From assembly GCA_900549025.1 (NCBI GenBank), contig URMZ01000004.1:1-64000 (forward strand): a DNA stretch of 64,000 nucleotides, in the 5' to 3' direction. This stretch comes from an uncultured Collinsella sp. (lineage in GTDB: Bacteria > Actinomycetota > Coriobacteriia > Coriobacteriales > Coriobacteriaceae). Positions 51,851 through 61,012 of the stretch are shown here, one piece after another. The notes beneath the pieces are model-generated. The model searched no databases, had not been told where the DNA came from, and saw only the letters and a list, made by a program, of their open reading frames with translations. Positions within the stretch are counted from its first letter, which is position 1; each line of letters starts with the position of its first letter. The position numbers and the translations under genes are program-made.

Positions 51851-53521
51851 ATGGCAGCTAAAAAATCATCTCCCTTGAAGATCATCCCGCTCGGCGGCCT
51901 TGACGGCATCGGCAAGAACATGACGGTCTTCGAGTGCGGCGACGACATGGTGCTCGTCGATGCCGGTCTCATGTTCCCGGATGACTCCCAGCCCGGTATC
52001 GATCTGGTACTTCCCGACTACACCTATGTTTTGGAGAACGAGGAGAAACTCCGCGGTATCGTTGTCACCCACGGCCACGAGGACCACACCGGTTCGCTTC
52101 CGTATCTGCTGCAGGACCTCAACAACAAGGTGCCCATCTTCTCGAGTAAGCTGACACTTGGCTTTATCGAGGGCAAGCTTTCTGAGTTCCGCATTCGCGC
52201 ACCCAAGTTCCGCGAGGTCAAGGGCGGCAGTCATGTCAACCTCGGCGGCATCTCGCTCGACTTCTTCTCGATGACGCACTCCATCCCCGGCGCTCTGGGC
52301 GTGTTCATCCGCACCAATCAGGGCACCGTTATGCATACCGGCGACTTTAAGCTCGACCAGACCCCCATCGACGGCGTCACGCCCGACTATGCCGCTATCA
52401 GCCGCTTTGCCAAGCAGGGCATCGACCTGCTGCTTTCCGACTCCACCAATGCCACGGTTCCCGGCTTTACCAAGTCCGAGGCCGAGGTTGGTCCCAACCT
52501 GTTGCACGCCATCAAGAATGCCCCGGGTCGCGTGTTCGTCGCGTCGTTCTCGAGCCACATCCATCGTCTGCAGCAGATCTGCGATGCCGCCCGCAAGTGC
52601 GGCCGTAAGGTCGTTGTGACCGGTCGCTCTATGCTCACCAACACCCGCGTCGCGCGCGAGCTGGGCTACCTCAACATCGACGATGCCGATATTATCGATG
52701 CCTTCGACATTGATAACCTGCCCGACGACAAGATCGTCGTCATGTGCACTGGTTCGCAGGGCGAGCCGCTGTCGGCTCTGTCCCGCATGGCCAATGGCGA
52801 GCACAAGACGCTTTCCATCCACGAGGGCGATACCGTTATCCTCTCTGCAACTCCTGTTCCCGGCAATGAGAAAGCCGTCCAGCAGGTCGTCAACAGCCTT
52901 GCCAAGCTCGGCTGCGACGTGTGGGATAAGAACCGCGCTCTCGTCCACGTCTCCGGTCACGGTAGCCAGGAGGAGCTCAAGCTCCTGATGGCCATGGCCA
53001 AGCCCACGTACTTTATGCCGGTTCACGGTGAGGCCGTGCACCTGCGCGCCCATGCCCAGCTGGCTCGCAAGATGGGCATCAAGGACGATCATATCTTTAT
53101 TCTCGATAACGGCGACACGCTCGAGATGCGCGGCGGTATCGTCAAGCGCGGTACGCCCGTCGAGTCCGGCGTCGTCTATGTTGACGGCCTGCGCATCGGC
53201 GACACCGACCCCATCGTCCTGCGCGACCGTCAAAAGCTCGCCAACGACGGCATGGTCACAGCCGTTGCCATCGTCTCGCTCAAGCACAAGAAGATCGAGG
53301 CCATCGAGTTCTCGGGCCGCGGTGTTTCGTTTGCCATCGACGATCAATTCTCCGAGGATGCCTCCGCGTCCATCATGAAGACGATCGAGAAGGGCAAGTT
53401 TAGCTTTACCAGCAGCGGCTCCGATGCCATTCGCAAGGCCGTGCGCGATTCGCTCTCCAACTTCATTTGGAGCCGTACGCGTACCCGTCCGATGATCATC
53501 CCGGTCGTCATGGAGGTTTAG
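51851..53521 (+). CDS. rnj: Ribonuclease J
   Basis: Beta-CASP metallo-beta-lactamase with 5' exo- and endonuclease activity. The 556 residues have the zinc motif VVTHGHEDHTG (HxHxDH) at about 73-83, SMTHSIPGA, MHTGDFKLDQ, DSTNA, and the beta-CASP part with SFSSHIHRLQQI, CTGSQGEP, ATPVPGNE, and PVHGEAVHLRAHA. The C-terminal dimerisation domain is complete. ATG 51851 is 12 nt from AAAGGA. With PNPase upstream and RNase Y at the window end, the main mRNA decay enzymes lie close together. Confidence 0.95.
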   Translation: MAAKKSSPLKIIPLGGLDGIGKNMTVFECGDDMVLVDAGLMFPDDSQPGIDLVLPDYTYVLENEEKLRGIVVTHGHEDHTGSLPYLLQDLNNKVPIFSSKLTLGFIEGKLSEFRIRAPKFREVKGGSHVNLGGISLDFFSMTHSIPGALGVFIRTNQGTVMHTGDFKLDQTPIDGVTPDYAAISRFAKQGIDLLLSDSTNATVPGFTKSEAEVGPNLLHAIKNAPGRVFVASFSSHIHRLQQICDAARKCGRKVVVTGRSMLTNTRVARELGYLNIDDADIIDAFDIDNLPDDKIVVMCTGSQGEPLSALSRMANGEHKTLSIHEGDTVILSATPVPGNEKAVQQVVNSLAKLGCDVWDKNRALVHVSGHGSQEELKLLMAMAKPTYFMPVHGEAVHLRAHAQLARKMGIKDDHIFILDNGDTLEMRGGIVKRGTPVESGVVYVDGLRIGDTDPIVLRDRQKLANDGMVTAVAIVSLKHKKIEAIEFSGRGVSFAIDDQFSEDASASIMKTIEKGKFSFTSSGSDAIRKAVRDSLSNFIWSRTRTRPMIIPVVMEV

Positions 53522-53522
53522 T

Positions 53523-56303
53523 TTGGCGCGCGGATCTGCACAAAACGCCAAAGGCAATAAAGCCAACAACCAACCGGCATCTGCTAAGGGTGCCGGTTCC
53601 CATCTGCGTGCCAATAAGGGCCATGAGGTAGACTTCGACGATTTTGAGCCCTTGGTCGAGCCTTCGGCCAATCGCGATATCGCCGGCGTGGTCATTGCCG
53701 TTTTGGCGATCGCGTCCTTCATTGCCGTTATCTCACCGGCAACTGCGCCCGTGACGGCTGCTGTTGCCGGGTTCTATCACCTGGGCTTTGGCCTGGGCGC
53801 CTACGTGCTGCCGATCGTCATCTTGCTTTTTGCCGCCACGCTCTTTTTGGGTGAGGACTCGCCGCTCAACGTGCGCTCTGTTGCGGGCGGCGCCGTGGTC
53901 TTTATCGCCGTCGTCTCCATTCTTTCGCTGATGGTGCCGGGCACGAGCGATTCGTGCGACCTTATGTTTACGCCGCAGAACCTTTCCGTGTCGGGCGGCT
54001 ACATTGGCGCCTTTATCGCAAGTGCCTTGCAAAACGCTCTGGGTAAACCTATCGCCATGGTTGTCTTGCTGGGGCTTGTCGTCGTTGGTTTGGTCATTAT
54101 CGGTTTTTCGGTGGGTGGCGTTTTGCGCTCCGCACGCGATCGCGCTGCCGATTTTGCCGAACGCCGTCGTGCCGATGTCAACGCCAGCCCTTGGGGTGAC
54201 GACGAAGCCCTGTCGGTGCCCGGCGTTGCCCGTCCGCACCTGAGCATTCTTCGTCAAAAGGGCTCCGATGCTGCCGTGACCACGGTCATGGGCAACGATG
54301 TGGACCCGGTTTTGGACGATGATGACGAGGACGAGGACCCGTTTGTTGACGTGTCCGATGCCGTGGATGCCGAGCAGGCCAAGACAACGCTGTTGCCGCG
54401 CCGCCATGCCAAGAAGGGCAAGGCCACACCCAAGTTGAATACAAGTGAGCCCGACCCGTCTTGGTCCGATAGCGAGATTGAGCTCACCGAGGGCGATGAC
54501 GAGGACGACGAGGCTCCGATTGAGACCGCAAAGACAACTTTGCTGCCGCGTCGCCATGCAAAGCGCGGCCAGGTAACCGGCCAGCTTTCGATGGAAGACG
54601 ACTCCGATAAGATCGACGAGTCCGAGCCGCCGTTTGCCGTGAATCCCGTCTCGGCCGCACCTCAGATTCCCGACTTCCTGAAGCATCCCAAGGTTGCCGA
54701 TGCGCCTGCCACGAGTGCTGTCGAATCGGCTGCGGCTCGTGATGGGGGAGTGGACGACGGCGCCGCAGATAACGAGGGCGAAGAAGAGGACGGCCTCAAG
54801 CTTCCGCCGCTCGAAATCCTGCATGCCAACCCGCAGTCGGCTTCCGCCGCGTCTTCGGACAAGGAGCTTGAGCAGACCGCTGAGTCACTGCAATCCACCT
54901 TGCTTGAGTTTGGCCGCAGTGCCCGCGTGGTCGGCTGGATCGCCGGCCCCACGGTGACGACCTTTAAGCTGCAACCTGGCGAGGGCGAGCGCGTGAGCAA
55001 GATTTCGAGCCTCGAGGACGATATCGCGCTTTCGCTCGCTGCCCAGTCGGTACGTATCTTTGCCCCGATCCCCGGCACCTCGCTCGTGGGCATCGAGATT
55101 CCCAATCGCAAGCGCCAGAACGTCAACCTGGGCGACGTTCTGCCCTATGTGAAGGGCGGTCCGCTCGAGCTAGCCATTGGTCGCGATGCCGAGGGCACGC
55201 CGGTTGTCGCCGATCTCGCCAAGATGCCCCACCTGCTTATTGCCGGTACGACCGGTTCTGGTAAGTCGGTGATGATCAATTCCATCATCACGACCTTGCT
55301 CATGCGCGCCCTTCCCGAGGACGTTCGCCTGATTATGGTCGACCCCAAGCGCGTCGAGCTTGCGGGCTATAACGGTCTGCCGCATCTCTATGTGCCCGTG
55401 GTGACCGAGCCCAAGCAGGCTGCCAGTGCACTGCAGTGGGCCGTGTCCGAGATGGAGCGTCGCCTGAAGGTCTTCGAGCGTCTCAACGTGCGTAAGATCT
55501 CGACCTACAACGAAAAGCAGGCCGCCGGCGAATTTGAGCATTACGATAACCCGCCGCAAAAGATGCCCTACCTGGTCATCATCATCGACGAGCTCTCGGA
55601 CCTGATGATGGTCGCCGGTAAGGATGTCGAGGCCTCGATCGTGCGTATTGCTCAGCTGGGCCGTGCCGCCGGTATCCACCTTATCGTGGCCACGCAGCGC
55701 CCGAGCTCCAACGTGGTGACGGGCCTCATCAAGGCCAACATCACCAACCGCATCGCCTTTAACGTCGCCACGGGCATCGACTCGCGCGTCATCATCGACC
55801 AGATGGGTGCCGAAAAGCTCACCGGTTTGGGCGACATGCTGTTCTCTAAGGTCGACTGGGGCAAGCCCCGCCGTATCCAGGGCTGCTTTGTCTCGGATGA
55901 TGAAATCAACGAGATCGTCGAGTTCGTCAAGTCGCAGAGCGAGCCCGACTACCACGAGGAGATCCTGTCTGCCGTGGCGCCCGCTTCCATGTCCATGGCG
56001 GGTGGCGGCGGCATTGTCCGTACCGGAGTCGCCGAGCCGCAAGACGATGATCCGCTCATTTGGGAAGCCGCCCATATTGTGGTGGAATCGCAGCTTGGCT
56101 CCACATCTGGCCTGCAACGTCGTCTGAAGGTTGGCTATGCGCGTGCCGGGCGTATTATGGATATGCTGGAAGAAAAGGGTGTCGTCGGCCCGCCCGACGG
56201 TTCCAAGCCGCGCGAGGTCCTGTTGGACGAGGAGGGACTTGCCGCGCTGGAGTCTGTCGACGCCGAGATGGCACGTGAAGATCGTGAGTTTGGAGGATTC
56301 TGA
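53523..56303 (+). CDS. ftsK: DNA translocase FtsK/SpoIIIE
   Basis: Septal motor that pumps DNA and activates Xer recombination. The 926 residues comprise four N-terminal membrane segments (about 50-200) and an acidic linker (200-430). The alpha/beta motor has Walker A GTTGSGKSVMIN at about 577 and Walker B LVIIIDELSDLMMV, and the C-terminal winged-helix gamma domain reads sequence polarity (LQRRLKVGYARAGRIMD). The linker holds two copies of AKTTLLPRRHAK(K/R)G. The start TTG 53523 lies 1 nt after the RNase J stop; its ribosome binding site is GGAGG at 53513-53517. It overlaps the next gene by 3 bp. Confidence 0.95.
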   Translation: MARGSAQNAKGNKANNQPASAKGAGSHLRANKGHEVDFDDFEPLVEPSANRDIAGVVIAVLAIASFIAVISPATAPVTAAVAGFYHLGFGLGAYVLPIVILLFAATLFLGEDSPLNVRSVAGGAVVFIAVVSILSLMVPGTSDSCDLMFTPQNLSVSGGYIGAFIASALQNALGKPIAMVVLLGLVVVGLVIIGFSVGGVLRSARDRAADFAERRRADVNASPWGDDEALSVPGVARPHLSILRQKGSDAAVTTVMGNDVDPVLDDDDEDEDPFVDVSDAVDAEQAKTTLLPRRHAKKGKATPKLNTSEPDPSWSDSEIELTEGDDEDDEAPIETAKTTLLPRRHAKRGQVTGQLSMEDDSDKIDESEPPFAVNPVSAAPQIPDFLKHPKVADAPATSAVESAAARDGGVDDGAADNEGEEEDGLKLPPLEILHANPQSASAASSDKELEQTAESLQSTLLEFGRSARVVGWIAGPTVTTFKLQPGEGERVSKISSLEDDIALSLAAQSVRIFAPIPGTSLVGIEIPNRKRQNVNLGDVLPYVKGGPLELAIGRDAEGTPVVADLAKMPHLLIAGTTGSGKSVMINSIITTLLMRALPEDVRLIMVDPKRVELAGYNGLPHLYVPVVTEPKQAASALQWAVSEMERRLKVFERLNVRKISTYNEKQAAGEFEHYDNPPQKMPYLVIIIDELSDLMMVAGKDVEASIVRIAQLGRAAGIHLIVATQRPSSNVVTGLIKANITNRIAFNVATGIDSRVIIDQMGAEKLTGLGDMLFSKVDWGKPRRIQGCFVSDDEINEIVEFVKSQSEPDYHEEILSAVAPASMSMAGGGGIVRTGVAEPQDDDPLIWEAAHIVVESQLGSTSGLQRRLKVGYARAGRIMDMLEEKGVVGPPDGSKPREVLLDEEGLAALESVDAEMAREDREFGGF
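54378..54569 (+). repeat. Duplicated AKTTLLPRRHAK motif in the FtsK linker
   Basis: Codons 54378-54419 and 54528-54569 encode the same 14-residue motif (K or R at position 13). The synonymous bases differ between copies, so the peptide rather than the DNA is conserved. Acidic stretches separate them. Confidence 0.8.
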
Positions 56304-57814
56304 TGGCTGCACGCTTTGGTGACATGCTGCTTGAGCAGCGTCGCCGAATGGGCCTTTCCATTCAGCAAGTCGCCAACACCATCAAAATCAGGCCGCAGAT
56401 CATCGAGTTTTTCGAGACCGGTAACTTTGCTTCGATGCCGCCGCGCGGCTATGCGCAGGGCATGATTTCGAGCTATGCGCGCTTTTTGGGCCTCAATCCG
56501 CGCGAGGTCGTCAATGCCTACTTTGACGACCTGATGGCATACGAACGCGAGACGTCTCAGCAGGGCGGTCGTTTTCAGGACGCCGCCGGCTACGTCAATT
56601 CGCGTTCCTCGGTCGATAACGGGCGCTTTTTGATGGTTCAGGGCGGTCGTTCGACCCGCTATGGACAGCGTCCTCAGCAGGCCGGTTATATTACCGAGAC
56701 GGGTTCGGGCGAGGAGATTCGCTCACAGCGTGACCGGTTCCGCAGCACACCGATGCCCGAGGACCGCGCACTTCCCGCTGCCCGCGGCGTGGCGCGTGAC
56801 CCTCGTGCCGGCTACGGCGACGGCGGCTATTCCGATCGCGGTTACCGTGGTGTCTCTACGGGACGCTCTCGCGGTGGCTATGCGGATGCCGATACCACGC
56901 AGGTGACGCCGCGTCTTCGCTCTCAATCACAGCCGTATGGCCAGCGCTCTTCGGCTTCGCGTTCGGGCCAGCGTGGCTATCAAGGCCGCGGTGAACTTGC
57001 GCCCCGCTCGGGTCAGCGCAGCCTTCAGGGCCAGGGTGGCTATCGCGGCCGTTCCGATAGCAATCGTGGTCGTATGCCTCAGGGAGGCGTCCGCAGCAGT
57101 TCCGGTCGTGGACGCGGCGGATCCCGTACTCCTCAAAACAACGGGCTCGATCCGCGTATCGTCTACGCCGGCATCGGTGTCGTGGCGTTGCTACTGATCG
57201 TGCTCATCGTGGTGCTTCTGCGCGGCTGCGCATCTTCGACGCCCGAGACCACGCCTGAGACGCCCACTGCTACCAAGACGACGACCAAGAAGTCTTCTAA
57301 GAAGTCCGAAACGGTCGACGAGGACGAAGATGCCGATGAGGCGACGGATGAGTCGACTGACTCGGACGCTACCAAGACGACGGCCAAGAAGGAAGAGAAC
57401 GAGGTCACGAAGGTCAAAGTCTCCGTTACCAAGGGAAAGACCGCGTGGATTGAGGTCAAGGTCGACGGCAAGTCGGTCTATGGCGCCCAGGCGACTGGCC
57501 CCTTTGAGCAGGAGTACACGCCCGAGTCCTCGATCGAGATCACCACGTCCAAGCCTTCCGATGTCACCGTTACCAAGAACGGTGAAAAGGTCCGTTACGA
57601 TACCAAGACCTCCGGCGTGGCGCGTGTGACGATCACCGTTCCCAAGAAGGAGACGACTGATTCCGAGAATGGTGAAAGTTCTGATGGTACCGACACCACC
57701 GATGGTACCGATACCACCGACGGTACCGATGCCCAGTCCACCGACGGTACCGATACCGCAACTGACGGTCAGACGCCCACCGATTCTACCGACTATTCGT
57801 ACGATAGCTACTAG
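56303..57814 (+). CDS. RodZ-like membrane protein (HTH_25 and DUF4115-like domains)
   Basis: The 503 residues begin with a Cro-like helix-turn-helix domain (LLEQRRRMGLSIQQVANTIKI, YAQGMISSYARFLGL, about 8-75). A long Arg/Gly/Ser/Gln-rich disordered region (100-275) and one membrane segment (VYAGIGVVALLLIVLIVVLL, about 289) follow. Next come a Thr/Lys/Asp linker, a RodZ C-terminal-like beta domain (TAWIEVKVDGKSVYGAQ, about 380-445), and a repetitive Thr/Asp tail (DGTDTTDGTD). RodZ helps MreB-based cell-shape control; this family member may act in envelope or division control. The start overlaps the ftsK stop, with GGAGG at 56292-56296. Confidence 0.85.
   Translation: MAARFGDMLLEQRRRMGLSIQQVANTIKIRPQIIEFFETGNFASMPPRGYAQGMISSYARFLGLNPREVVNAYFDDLMAYERETSQQGGRFQDAAGYVNSRSSVDNGRFLMVQGGRSTRYGQRPQQAGYITETGSGEEIRSQRDRFRSTPMPEDRALPAARGVARDPRAGYGDGGYSDRGYRGVSTGRSRGGYADADTTQVTPRLRSQSQPYGQRSSASRSGQRGYQGRGELAPRSGQRSLQGQGGYRGRSDSNRGRMPQGGVRSSSGRGRGGSRTPQNNGLDPRIVYAGIGVVALLLIVLIVVLLRGCASSTPETTPETPTATKTTTKKSSKKSETVDEDEDADEATDESTDSDATKTTAKKEENEVTKVKVSVTKGKTAWIEVKVDGKSVYGAQATGPFEQEYTPESSIEITTSKPSDVTVTKNGEKVRYDTKTSGVARVTITVPKKETTDSENGESSDGTDTTDGTDTTDGTDAQSTDGTDTATDGQTPTDSTDYSYDSY
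57683..57759 (+). repeat. Tandem repeat in the 3' end of the rodZ-like gene
   Basis: GATGGTACCGATACCACC-type units, 18 bp with small variations and one longer spacer, repeat four times and encode the Asp-Gly-Thr-Asp tail. Such a track can change in length by slippage. Confidence 0.8.
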
Positions 57815-57840
57815 GCCGCTCGTACGCGAAAGGAAACATC

Positions 57841-58338
57841 ATGGCTAAAGATTCCAGCTTCGACGTCGTGTCCGAGGTCAACATGCAAGAGGTCGACAAC
57901 GCCTTCCAGCAGACCACGCGCGAGATTTCCCAGCGCTATGACCTTAAGGATTCCGGCGCCACGATCGAGCTTTCGAAGGGCGAAAAGCTCTTTACGATCA
58001 ACGCCCCGGCCGACTTTGTCTCCAAACAGATTGTCGACGTGCTGAGCTCCAAGCTCATCAAGCGCGGCATCGACCTCAAGGCCGTCTCGTGGGATGCTCC
58101 GCAGGCGGCATCGGGCGGCACCGTGCGCGTGCTCGGCCATATCGTCGAGGGTATCGACCAAGCGACCGCCAAGAAGATCAACAAGGACATCAAGGACCAA
58201 AAGCTTAAGGTCAAGGTGACCATCGAGGCCGACAAACTGCGTGTTTCCTCTGCTTCGAAGGACGCGTTGCAGACCGTGATCCAGTTCCTGCGCGACCAGG
58301 ATTACGGCCAGCCGCTGCAGTTCACCAACTACCGCTAA
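57841..58338 (+). CDS. YajQ family nucleotide-binding protein
   Basis: The 165 residues begin KDSSFDVVSEVNMQEVDNAF and continue with two ferredoxin-like halves (ISQRYDLKDSGATIELS, then IKDQKLKVKVTIEADKLRV). They end RDQDYGQPLQFTNYR, the family signature. YajQ members bind cyclic di-GMP in Xanthomonas and have been linked to RNA binding elsewhere; the role here is unknown. ATG with GAAAGGA upstream. Confidence 0.92.
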   Translation: MAKDSSFDVVSEVNMQEVDNAFQQTTREISQRYDLKDSGATIELSKGEKLFTINAPADFVSKQIVDVLSSKLIKRGIDLKAVSWDAPQAASGGTVRVLGHIVEGIDQATAKKINKDIKDQKLKVKVTIEADKLRVSSASKDALQTVIQFLRDQDYGQPLQFTNYR

Positions 58339-58365
58339 TATCAATCGAAAGGACTGCTCTCCAAC

Positions 58366-59715
58366 ATGGATACACCGTTGGGCTCCGTGCTCTACATCAC
58401 CCTCGGGTGCGCTAAGAACGAGGTTGACACCGACCGCATGCGTTCTCTTTTGACCGCCGCGGGCTACGAGGAGGCATTCGACCCGCAGGATGCCGATATC
58501 GCCATCGTCAATACTTGCTCGTTCCTCGCCTCCGCAACGTCCGAGAGCATCGAGACCACGCTCGAGCTCGCCAACGAGGTTCAGGACGGCGTTCGTTCTT
58601 GCCCCATCGTCATGTGCGGCTGCGTGCCGTCGCGCTATGGCGATGACCTGCCTGACGAGCTGCCCGAGGTCGCTGCCTTTGTGAAGGCCGACGAGGAAGA
58701 CGGCATCGTGGCGGTCATCGATGGCGTGCTGGGTGTCGAGCGTGAGATTGCAGCCTATATCCCGCAGGTCAAACGTACCGTCGAGGGTGCTGTCGCCTAC
58801 GTCAAGATTTCCGATGGCTGCAACCGCTTCTGCAGCTTCTGCATGATTCCCTATATTCGCGGTCGCTATCATTCGCGCAATGCCGAGAGCATCATCTCCG
58901 AGGTGCGCGACCTGGTTGCCGGCGGTGTGCGCGAGATCGTGCTGATCGGCCAGGACACGGGCATCTGGGGTACCGACTTTGCCGACGAGGACGTCGCCGA
59001 TGGCTCGCCGCGCAATCTGGCGCAGCTGCTGCGTGCCGTCGCCGAGGCCGTGCGCCCGCACAACGTCTGGGTCCGCGTGCTCTATCTGCAGCCCGAGGGC
59101 ATGACTGACGAACTCATCGAGACGATTCGCGATACGCCCGAGGTGCTGCCCTATATCGATATCCCTGTGCAGCACTGCGACGCGCGCATCCTCAAGGCTA
59201 TGCGCCGTTCTGGTTCGCGCCAGGAGCTCGAGGACCTGTTCCGCGATCTGCGTGAGCGTATCCCCGGCATCGTGATCCGTTCCACGGCCATGGTCGGCTT
59301 CCCGACCGAGACCGACGACGAGTTCCGCGACCTTATCGACTTTATGGACACCGTCGGCTTTGACTACACGAGCGTCTTTGCCTACTCGCAGGAGGAGGGC
59401 AGCCTGGCCGCTAAGATGGAGGGTCAGGTCGACGAAGAGGTCAAGCTCGAGCGCGCCCAGGAGGCCATGGACCTGGCCGAGTCGCTCGGTTTTGCCGCCA
59501 CTGCCGCACATGTGGGCGAGCGCGCCCAGGTGATCGTCGACGGTATCGAAGAGACCGAGGATGGCGCCGAGCTGATCGGCCATGCCTGGTTCCAGGCGCC
59601 CGATTCCGATGGCGCGGTGCATCTGGACGCCAGCGAGGCGTCCGTGGGCGATATTCTGACCGTCGAGTTTACCGATAGCTTCTGCTATGAGCTTATCGGT
59701 CATGTTGTGGAGTAG
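58366..59715 (+). CDS. rimO: Ribosomal protein S12 methylthiotransferase RimO
   Basis: Radical SAM enzyme that modifies Asp of ribosomal protein S12. The 449 residues have the N-terminal Cys motifs LGCAKNEVDTD, NTCSFLASA, MCGCV, the radical SAM motif DGCNRFCSFCMIP, GRYHSR, LIGQDTGIWG, PYIDIPVQHC and a C-terminal TRAM domain. CAKNEVD marks RimO as against MiaB or MtaB. The start ATG has GAAAGGA. pgsA follows after 9 nt, the same order as in many Gram-positives. Confidence 0.95.
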   Translation: MDTPLGSVLYITLGCAKNEVDTDRMRSLLTAAGYEEAFDPQDADIAIVNTCSFLASATSESIETTLELANEVQDGVRSCPIVMCGCVPSRYGDDLPDELPEVAAFVKADEEDGIVAVIDGVLGVEREIAAYIPQVKRTVEGAVAYVKISDGCNRFCSFCMIPYIRGRYHSRNAESIISEVRDLVAGGVREIVLIGQDTGIWGTDFADEDVADGSPRNLAQLLRAVAEAVRPHNVWVRVLYLQPEGMTDELIETIRDTPEVLPYIDIPVQHCDARILKAMRRSGSRQELEDLFRDLRERIPGIVIRSTAMVGFPTETDDEFRDLIDFMDTVGFDYTSVFAYSQEEGSLAAKMEGQVDEEVKLERAQEAMDLAESLGFAATAAHVGERAQVIVDGIEETEDGAELIGHAWFQAPDSDGAVHLDASEASVGDILTVEFTDSFCYELIGHVVE

Positions 59716-59724
59716 GAGAGCGTC

Positions 59725-60363
59725 GTGGCTAACGAGAGCAATAAGGAACTGACGAGTGTCTGGACGCCCGCCAACATCGTGACGTGCGTTCGCATCGTCT
59801 TTATCCCGGTGTTCATGATCGTGTCGGCGCTTTCTCACACGAGTGTTGCCGGTACGGATTGGAGCACCTTCGACGGCCCGCTCGCCGCCGCTGCCTTCAT
59901 TCTGTATGTGATCCTGTCGTGCACCGATAAGGTCGACGGTTATCTGGCGCGTTCGCGCAACGAGATCACCGACTTCGGTAAATTCTTGGACCCCATCGCC
60001 GATAAGCTGCTCGTGTTCTCGGCCCTGCTGCTGTTCTTGGATTTTGGCGCGGTGACCGTGTGGTCCGTGTTCATTATCCTGTTCCGCGAGCTGCTGGTGA
60101 GCGCCCTTCGCATGGTCGCGAGTGCGGCCGGTGTGGTCGTTGCGGCCGATAAGCTCGGCAAGTACAAGACGGCAACCACGATGGTCTCCATTTGCGGTTA
60201 CCTGTGCGTTTTTGCTATGGCCGGCTTGCACCTTGGCCCGGTGGCGCTGACGCTCGGCATCTACTCGGTGTCGCGCTTCCTGTACGCCGTTGCCGTTGTC
60301 CTGACCGTTATCTCGGGCGCCCAGTACTTCTGGAACTGCCGCAAGATCGTCTTTTCGGTCTAG
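59725..60363 (+). CDS. pgsA: CDP-diacylglycerol-glycerol-3-phosphate 3-phosphatidyltransferase
   Basis: Makes phosphatidylglycerol phosphate from CDP-diacylglycerol, the product of CdsA. The 212-residue membrane protein starts with NIVTCVRIVFIPVFMI. It carries the CDP-alcohol transferase motif DKVDGYLARSRNEITDFGKFLDPIADK (split as DGxxAR...GxxxDxxxD). The start is GTG 59725. The next gene, cinA, begins 6-12 nt downstream. Confidence 0.94.
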   Translation: MANESNKELTSVWTPANIVTCVRIVFIPVFMIVSALSHTSVAGTDWSTFDGPLAAAAFILYVILSCTDKVDGYLARSRNEITDFGKFLDPIADKLLVFSALLLFLDFGAVTVWSVFIILFRELLVSALRMVASAAGVVVAADKLGKYKTATTMVSICGYLCVFAMAGLHLGPVALTLGIYSVSRFLYAVAVVLTVISGAQYFWNCRKIVFSV

Positions 60364-60369
60364 GTCCTG

Positions 60370-60906
60370 GTGGGTATGACGGACTCTTTTGAGCAGATTT
60401 CCGCACATAACGAGGAGCTGGCGCGTGATATTGTCGAGCGCGCGAGCGCTCGGGGCGTGACGGTTTCGACGGCTGAGTCGCTGACGGCGGGTATGATCGC
60501 CTCGACGATTGCCGATATCCCGGGCGCCTCGGCGGTGCTGCGTGGCGGTGCGGTGACCTATTGCGATGAGATTAAGCATCGCGTTCTTGGTGTTGAGCAG
60601 GAGACGCTCGACCGCTATACCGCGGTGTCGCATCAGACCGCGCGCGAGATGGCGGTGGGTTCGCTGGAGCTGTACCAGAGCGATATTGCAGTGAGCGCAA
60701 CGGGTTATGCCGGCCCCGGCGGTGGCACTGAGGACGATCCGGCGGGCACTTTCTATATTGGCTGGGCGCATCGTTCCGCCGATGGGGGCGTGCCGGTCGT
60801 GGACTCTGTGCGCTGCCACTATGAGGGCGACCGTTCGTGTGTTCGTGCCCATGCGGTCGCGGAGGCATTGGGGCGCATTGCCCTTGTGCTCAACTCTATG
60901 GAATAG
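60370..60906 (+). CDS. cinA: CinA C-terminal domain protein (nicotinamide mononucleotide deamidase type)
   Basis: The 178 residues (176 if ATG 60376 is used) correspond only to the C-terminal amidohydrolase domain of CinA: TAESLTAGMIASTIADIPGAS, GGAVTYCDEIKHRVLGV, VSHQTAREMA, and ATGYAGPGGGTEDDPAGT. The N-terminal competence-damage domain is absent, as in PncC. It recycles pyridine nucleotides. Its position just before recA matches the cinA-recA pair that is induced in pneumococcal competence. The ribosome binding site is poor (GGTGGG), so the start is uncertain. Confidence 0.9.
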   Translation: MGMTDSFEQISAHNEELARDIVERASARGVTVSTAESLTAGMIASTIADIPGASAVLRGGAVTYCDEIKHRVLGVEQETLDRYTAVSHQTAREMAVGSLELYQSDIAVSATGYAGPGGGTEDDPAGTFYIGWAHRSADGGVPVVDSVRCHYEGDRSCVRAHAVAEALGRIALVLNSME

Positions 60907-60913
60907 ACGTGTT

Positions 60914-60937
60914 TTAAGGGGCCTCCGAGCCCCTTAA
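60914..60937 (+). terminator. Hairpin after cinA
   Basis: TTAAGGGG pairs with CCCCTTAA around CCTCCGAG. The short T content after it makes this a weak terminator. It separates cinA from recA, which has its own promoter. Confidence 0.55.
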
Positions 60938-60955
60938 TTGTGGAGATAGGGACCT
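60936..60955 (+). repeat. 20-bp dispersed repeat, copy 2
   Basis: AATTGTGGAGATAGGGACCT, 19/20 identical to 3146-3165 and in the same context: after a gene end, ahead of a TTTGGTC element. Confidence 0.6.
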
Positions 60956-61012
60956 TAGGCTCATTTGGCGTTTGTGCTGGTTGTAGATGTATTTTTGCCT
61001 GCCTTGTTCATA

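Noticed and set aside
57811-60852. Very long open frame on the minus strand (about 1,000 codons)
   Set aside because: It is antisense to yajQ, rimO, pgsA and cinA, all of which have clear family motifs and ribosome binding sites. High GC and the codon bias of the sense genes keep this frame open.
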